From Jiangella alba (GTDB lineage Bacteria > Actinomycetota > Actinomycetes > Jiangellales > Jiangellaceae), in assembly GCF_900106035.1 (NCBI RefSeq), contig NZ_FNUC01000004.1, forward strand, positions 1,054,001 through 1,118,000: a stretch of 64,000 nt of DNA, read 5' to 3'. Each line of letters starts with the position of its first letter. The stretch's first letter is position 1. A program made the position numbers and the translations under genes. The notes beneath the pieces were generated by a model. The model had not been told where the DNA came from. It saw only the letters and a program-made list of their open reading frames with translations, and ran no database searches. Positions 62,071 to 64,000 of this stretch are shown piece after piece.

Positions 62071-63891
62071 TCACGGCTCGACGACGTCGACCAGCGCCTC
62101 GACGTGCTGGCCGAGCCGCAGCTCTCCGACGGTCAGATCGGCCGCGACCGGTGTGCGCCGGCGCGGCGTGCGGCCGGCCGTGACGTCGAACGCGGCGGTG
62201 CCTTCGTCGCCCGCGGCCAGCGTGAGCACCTGCTCCGCCGGGTCCGCGGACCAGCCTAGCGGGATCACCATCCGCACGGTGACCTCGGCCTTCTCGGGCA
62301 GCGGGTTACGGACGACGACGTCCAGCCGTTGTGTGGAGCCCGTCGCCACCCGGCTGCGGTACGGCGTGATGCGCGCGGCCACCCCACCGGCGCCGAAGTC
62401 GACGGACTCCAGCGGCAGCAGCTCTTCGTGCAGCTCGACCAGCTCGTCACCCAGCTCCGTCAGCAGGGCGAGGTACGCGTCGTCGACCCAGCGCGGCTCC
62501 CAGTGGCCGCTCACCATCAGCCCGGGCGCGACCCGGCGGTACAGGGCGGCGCTGCGCTGGTAGTCGCCGACGCGGAACAGGTTGCGGTACTGGTAGTTCA
62601 GCACCTCGCGCCGGCCGCCGGGTACGCCTAGGTGCTCCTGCTGGTCGCCGGTCGCCAGCACCCGCACGCCGTCGACCTCGAACTCGAAGCCGGCGTGGTA
62701 CAGCGTGTGACCAGGCAGGTCGTGCACCGTGATCTCGTACTCGTGCCACCGGAACGACTCGCCGACCGGCAGCGACCGGTCCACCGGGATCGGGTCGTAC
62801 CAGAGGCAGGGCAGATCGTAGTGCTCCGGATGCTCCAGGATCGGCGCGACCGTCGACGGTGCCCAGATCTTCGTGCCCTCGACGTCGCGCAGCAGCGGCA
62901 GCCCGGCGACGTGGTCGTCGTGGTAGTGCGTCGGCAGCGCCACCTCGACCCGCGCGACGCCGTACTGACGGCGCAGCGCCGGCAGCGACGCCAGCCACGG
63001 CCGCCGCGACGCGCGGTCGGTGCCCGACGGCAACCCCGTCGTCATGTCGTAGCCGTAGTCGATGAGCAGCGCGTTCCCGGTCTCCGACAGCAACACGTAC
63101 GAGCACGCGTTGCTGGTGCGGTTGAGCAGCAGGTGCGGGGTGAGCTCCCGGAACGGCGACTCCAGCCGTCCGCGCAGGTCCCACGGGTGCGGACGACGCG
63201 CGTCGACGTAGCGCTGCATCCGCTCGGCCAGCAGCTCCAGCGCCGCCCGCGGATCGGGCATCGGCTCGCCATGCGACGGCAGCAGCAGGTCCAGCGGCTG
63301 GTCGAGCAGCTGGTAGCAGGAGAGGACGGTCATCGCCGGCCCCTCGTTCTCGGTGTACGACCACTGCGTGGCGGCCAGCGACCACACCTTGCCCGGCGCG
63401 TGGATGAGATCGCCGGTGAACGCGATGCCGCCGACGACGTACGTCACAGAGCCGGTCGTGTGCCCCGGCGTCGGCAGCACGCGTACCTCGACGCCGCCGT
63501 AGGTCGCGGTGCGGTACTCCGGCACGACGCCCGCGACCGGGACGGACGACAGCAGCGAGAACTTGTCCTGCCGCAGGTTGTAGTCGTTGACGATCGGGCG
63601 CGACGCCCACAGGTCGTCGACGTGCGCGAACAGGTCCTGCTCGACCGGCGGCGCGTGGACGGCGACGCCGGCGGCCACGGCGCGCGGCAGGCCCTGGCCC
63701 TGATCGCGGTGGTGGTGCGTCATGAGGACGTCGGTGAGCCGCTCGATGCCCATCTCGGCGAGGTGGTCGAGCACGGCGCCGGAGCCGAAGTCGACGGCGA
63801 TCGCGTCGCGTCCGTTCGGCGATCGGACGACGTAGACGTTGCAGGTGTCGCGCACGCGGAACACCCCGGGCGCGATCTCACTCCACGACAT
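62071..63891 (-). CDS. Duplicated metallo-beta-lactamase-fold hydrolase
   Basis: A 606-aa cytosolic protein with two MBL domains. Domain 1 carries THHHRDQG near residue 60 (HxHxDx, with an Arg-Asp variant) and TPGHTTGS; domain 2 carries THYHDDHVAG, a full HxHxDH, and LPGHTLYHAG. A C-terminal beta-sandwich (from about 510) resembles NEW3 or bacterial CARDB. GTP or sugar-ester substrate is unknown. It starts 24 bases after a LacI-type operator; lacI is encoded downstream in the same direction, 12 bases beyond the stop. Confidence 0.85.
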   Translation of the reverse strand: MSWSEIAPGVFRVRDTCNVYVVRSPNGRDAIAVDFGSGAVLDHLAEMGIERLTDVLMTHHHRDQGQGLPRAVAAGVAVHAPPVEQDLFAHVDDLWASRPIVNDYNLRQDKFSLLSSVPVAGVVPEYRTATYGGVEVRVLPTPGHTTGSVTYVVGGIAFTGDLIHAPGKVWSLAATQWSYTENEGPAMTVLSCYQLLDQPLDLLLPSHGEPMPDPRAALELLAERMQRYVDARRPHPWDLRGRLESPFRELTPHLLLNRTSNACSYVLLSETGNALLIDYGYDMTTGLPSGTDRASRRPWLASLPALRRQYGVARVEVALPTHYHDDHVAGLPLLRDVEGTKIWAPSTVAPILEHPEHYDLPCLWYDPIPVDRSLPVGESFRWHEYEITVHDLPGHTLYHAGFEFEVDGVRVLATGDQQEHLGVPGGRREVLNYQYRNLFRVGDYQRSAALYRRVAPGLMVSGHWEPRWVDDAYLALLTELGDELVELHEELLPLESVDFGAGGVAARITPYRSRVATGSTQRLDVVVRNPLPEKAEVTVRMVIPLGWSADPAEQVLTLAAGDEGTAAFDVTAGRTPRRRTPVAADLTVGELRLGQHVEALVDVVEP

Positions 63892-63898
63892 GACCCGA

Positions 63899-63912
63899 TG
63901 GTATCGTTCCCA
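63899..63912. promoter_or_regulatory. Third LacI-type operator
   Basis: TGGTATCGTTCCCA matches the palindrome TGGGATCGATCCCA at 12 of 14 positions. It lies between the hydrolase (start 63891, minus) and a gene starting at 63915 (plus), so it can affect both. Confidence 0.72.
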
Positions 63913-63914
63913 CA

Positions 63915-64000
63915 ATGCTGCTCCCGCGTCCTCACCGCCTCGTGACGGCCAGGATCCCCGAGCGTGACGAGGTCGGCGTCGGGTCCGTCGTCATCGAGGC
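63915..64000 (+). CDS. Start of a gene cut by the window edge
   Basis: An open frame from ATG 63915 (LLPRPHRLVTARIPERDEV...) continues to the last base. There is no strong ribosome site, and the ATG follows the operator by two bases, so a leaderless mRNA is possible. Too little is present to name it; the island suggests a sugar-related protein. Confidence 0.45.
   Translation, partial: MLLPRPHRLVTARIPERDEVGVGSVVIE

Overview
The window is high-GC DNA from an actinomycete. GTG starts, ATGA/GTGA gene overlaps, an F420/LLM-type enzyme operon, GTP-dependent PEP carboxykinase, a SoxR with a [2Fe-2S] cluster and a pSAM2-type integrative element all fit. The combination reminds me of Jiangella-like Actinomycetota, but I cannot confirm the genus without a search. 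About 60 protein genes, three tRNA genes (Ser-TGA, Ser-GCT, Arg-ACG), one integrated mobile element and two blocks of non-coding tandem repeats can be supported.

Layout. 1-12.6 kb is chromosomal: an ammonium transporter (cut by the window edge), an acyl-CoA ligase, a translationally coupled SRPBCC-ArsR-VOC operon divergent from a rhodanese, with two ArsR-like operators between them, tRNA-Ser(TGA), a BpsA-like aminopropyltransferase, a lipoprotein, an LCP cell-wall ligase and a phosphoribosyltransferase. 12,653-27,940 is an actinomycete integrative and conjugative element (AICE) inserted in tRNA-Ser(GCT) and bounded by a perfect 70-bp direct repeat. Its backbone is int-xis-rep(HUH)-tra(FtsK-like), small transfer-associated genes, and a GntR/KorSA-like regulator facing three phased operators. 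Its cargo (about 20.5-27.6 kb, of visibly lower GC between 20.5 and 25.9 kb) holds a Ser/Thr kinase paired with a proteasome-beta-like Ntn-hydrolase candidate, an HTH-ImmA/IrrE protein with an unknown partner, a HigBA-like toxin-antitoxin pair and several unknown genes. This is the best place in the window to look for an undescribed system.

27.9-42.9 kb is chromosomal: a HIT protein, VOC proteins, a nucleotidyltransferase, a PucR-type regulator that appears frameshifted, and divergent from it a tightly coupled five-gene operon (NCS1 permease, LLM oxidoreductase, M24 hydrolase, threonine-synthase-like PLP enzyme, second LLM enzyme) that looks like an uncharacterised nitrogen-compound catabolic route. 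A 19-bp-stem terminator separates it from pckG. Upstream of pckG lie two identical 10-bp palindromes and about 1.1 kb of tandem and degenerate repeats, followed by an amidohydrolase and tRNA-Arg.

42.9-64 kb carries a regulator with two LuxR helix-turn-helix domains divergent from an LPDTG-anchored surface protein, an NmrA-type reductase divergent from an AraC regulator, a secreted protein, a PP2C phosphatase, a SoxR/quinone-reductase pair with a textbook SoxR box in a 19-bp-spacer promoter, and a carbohydrate island. The island has a ROK-SIS-GH38-glycosidase-like operon, a LacI regulator, a duplicated metallo-beta-lactamase-fold hydrolase and a divergent truncated gene. Three copies of a TGGGATCGATCCCA-like site tie the island together as a probable LacI regulon. 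A second non-coding repeat array (13 units of about 19-20 bp) sits between lacI and the ROK promoter.
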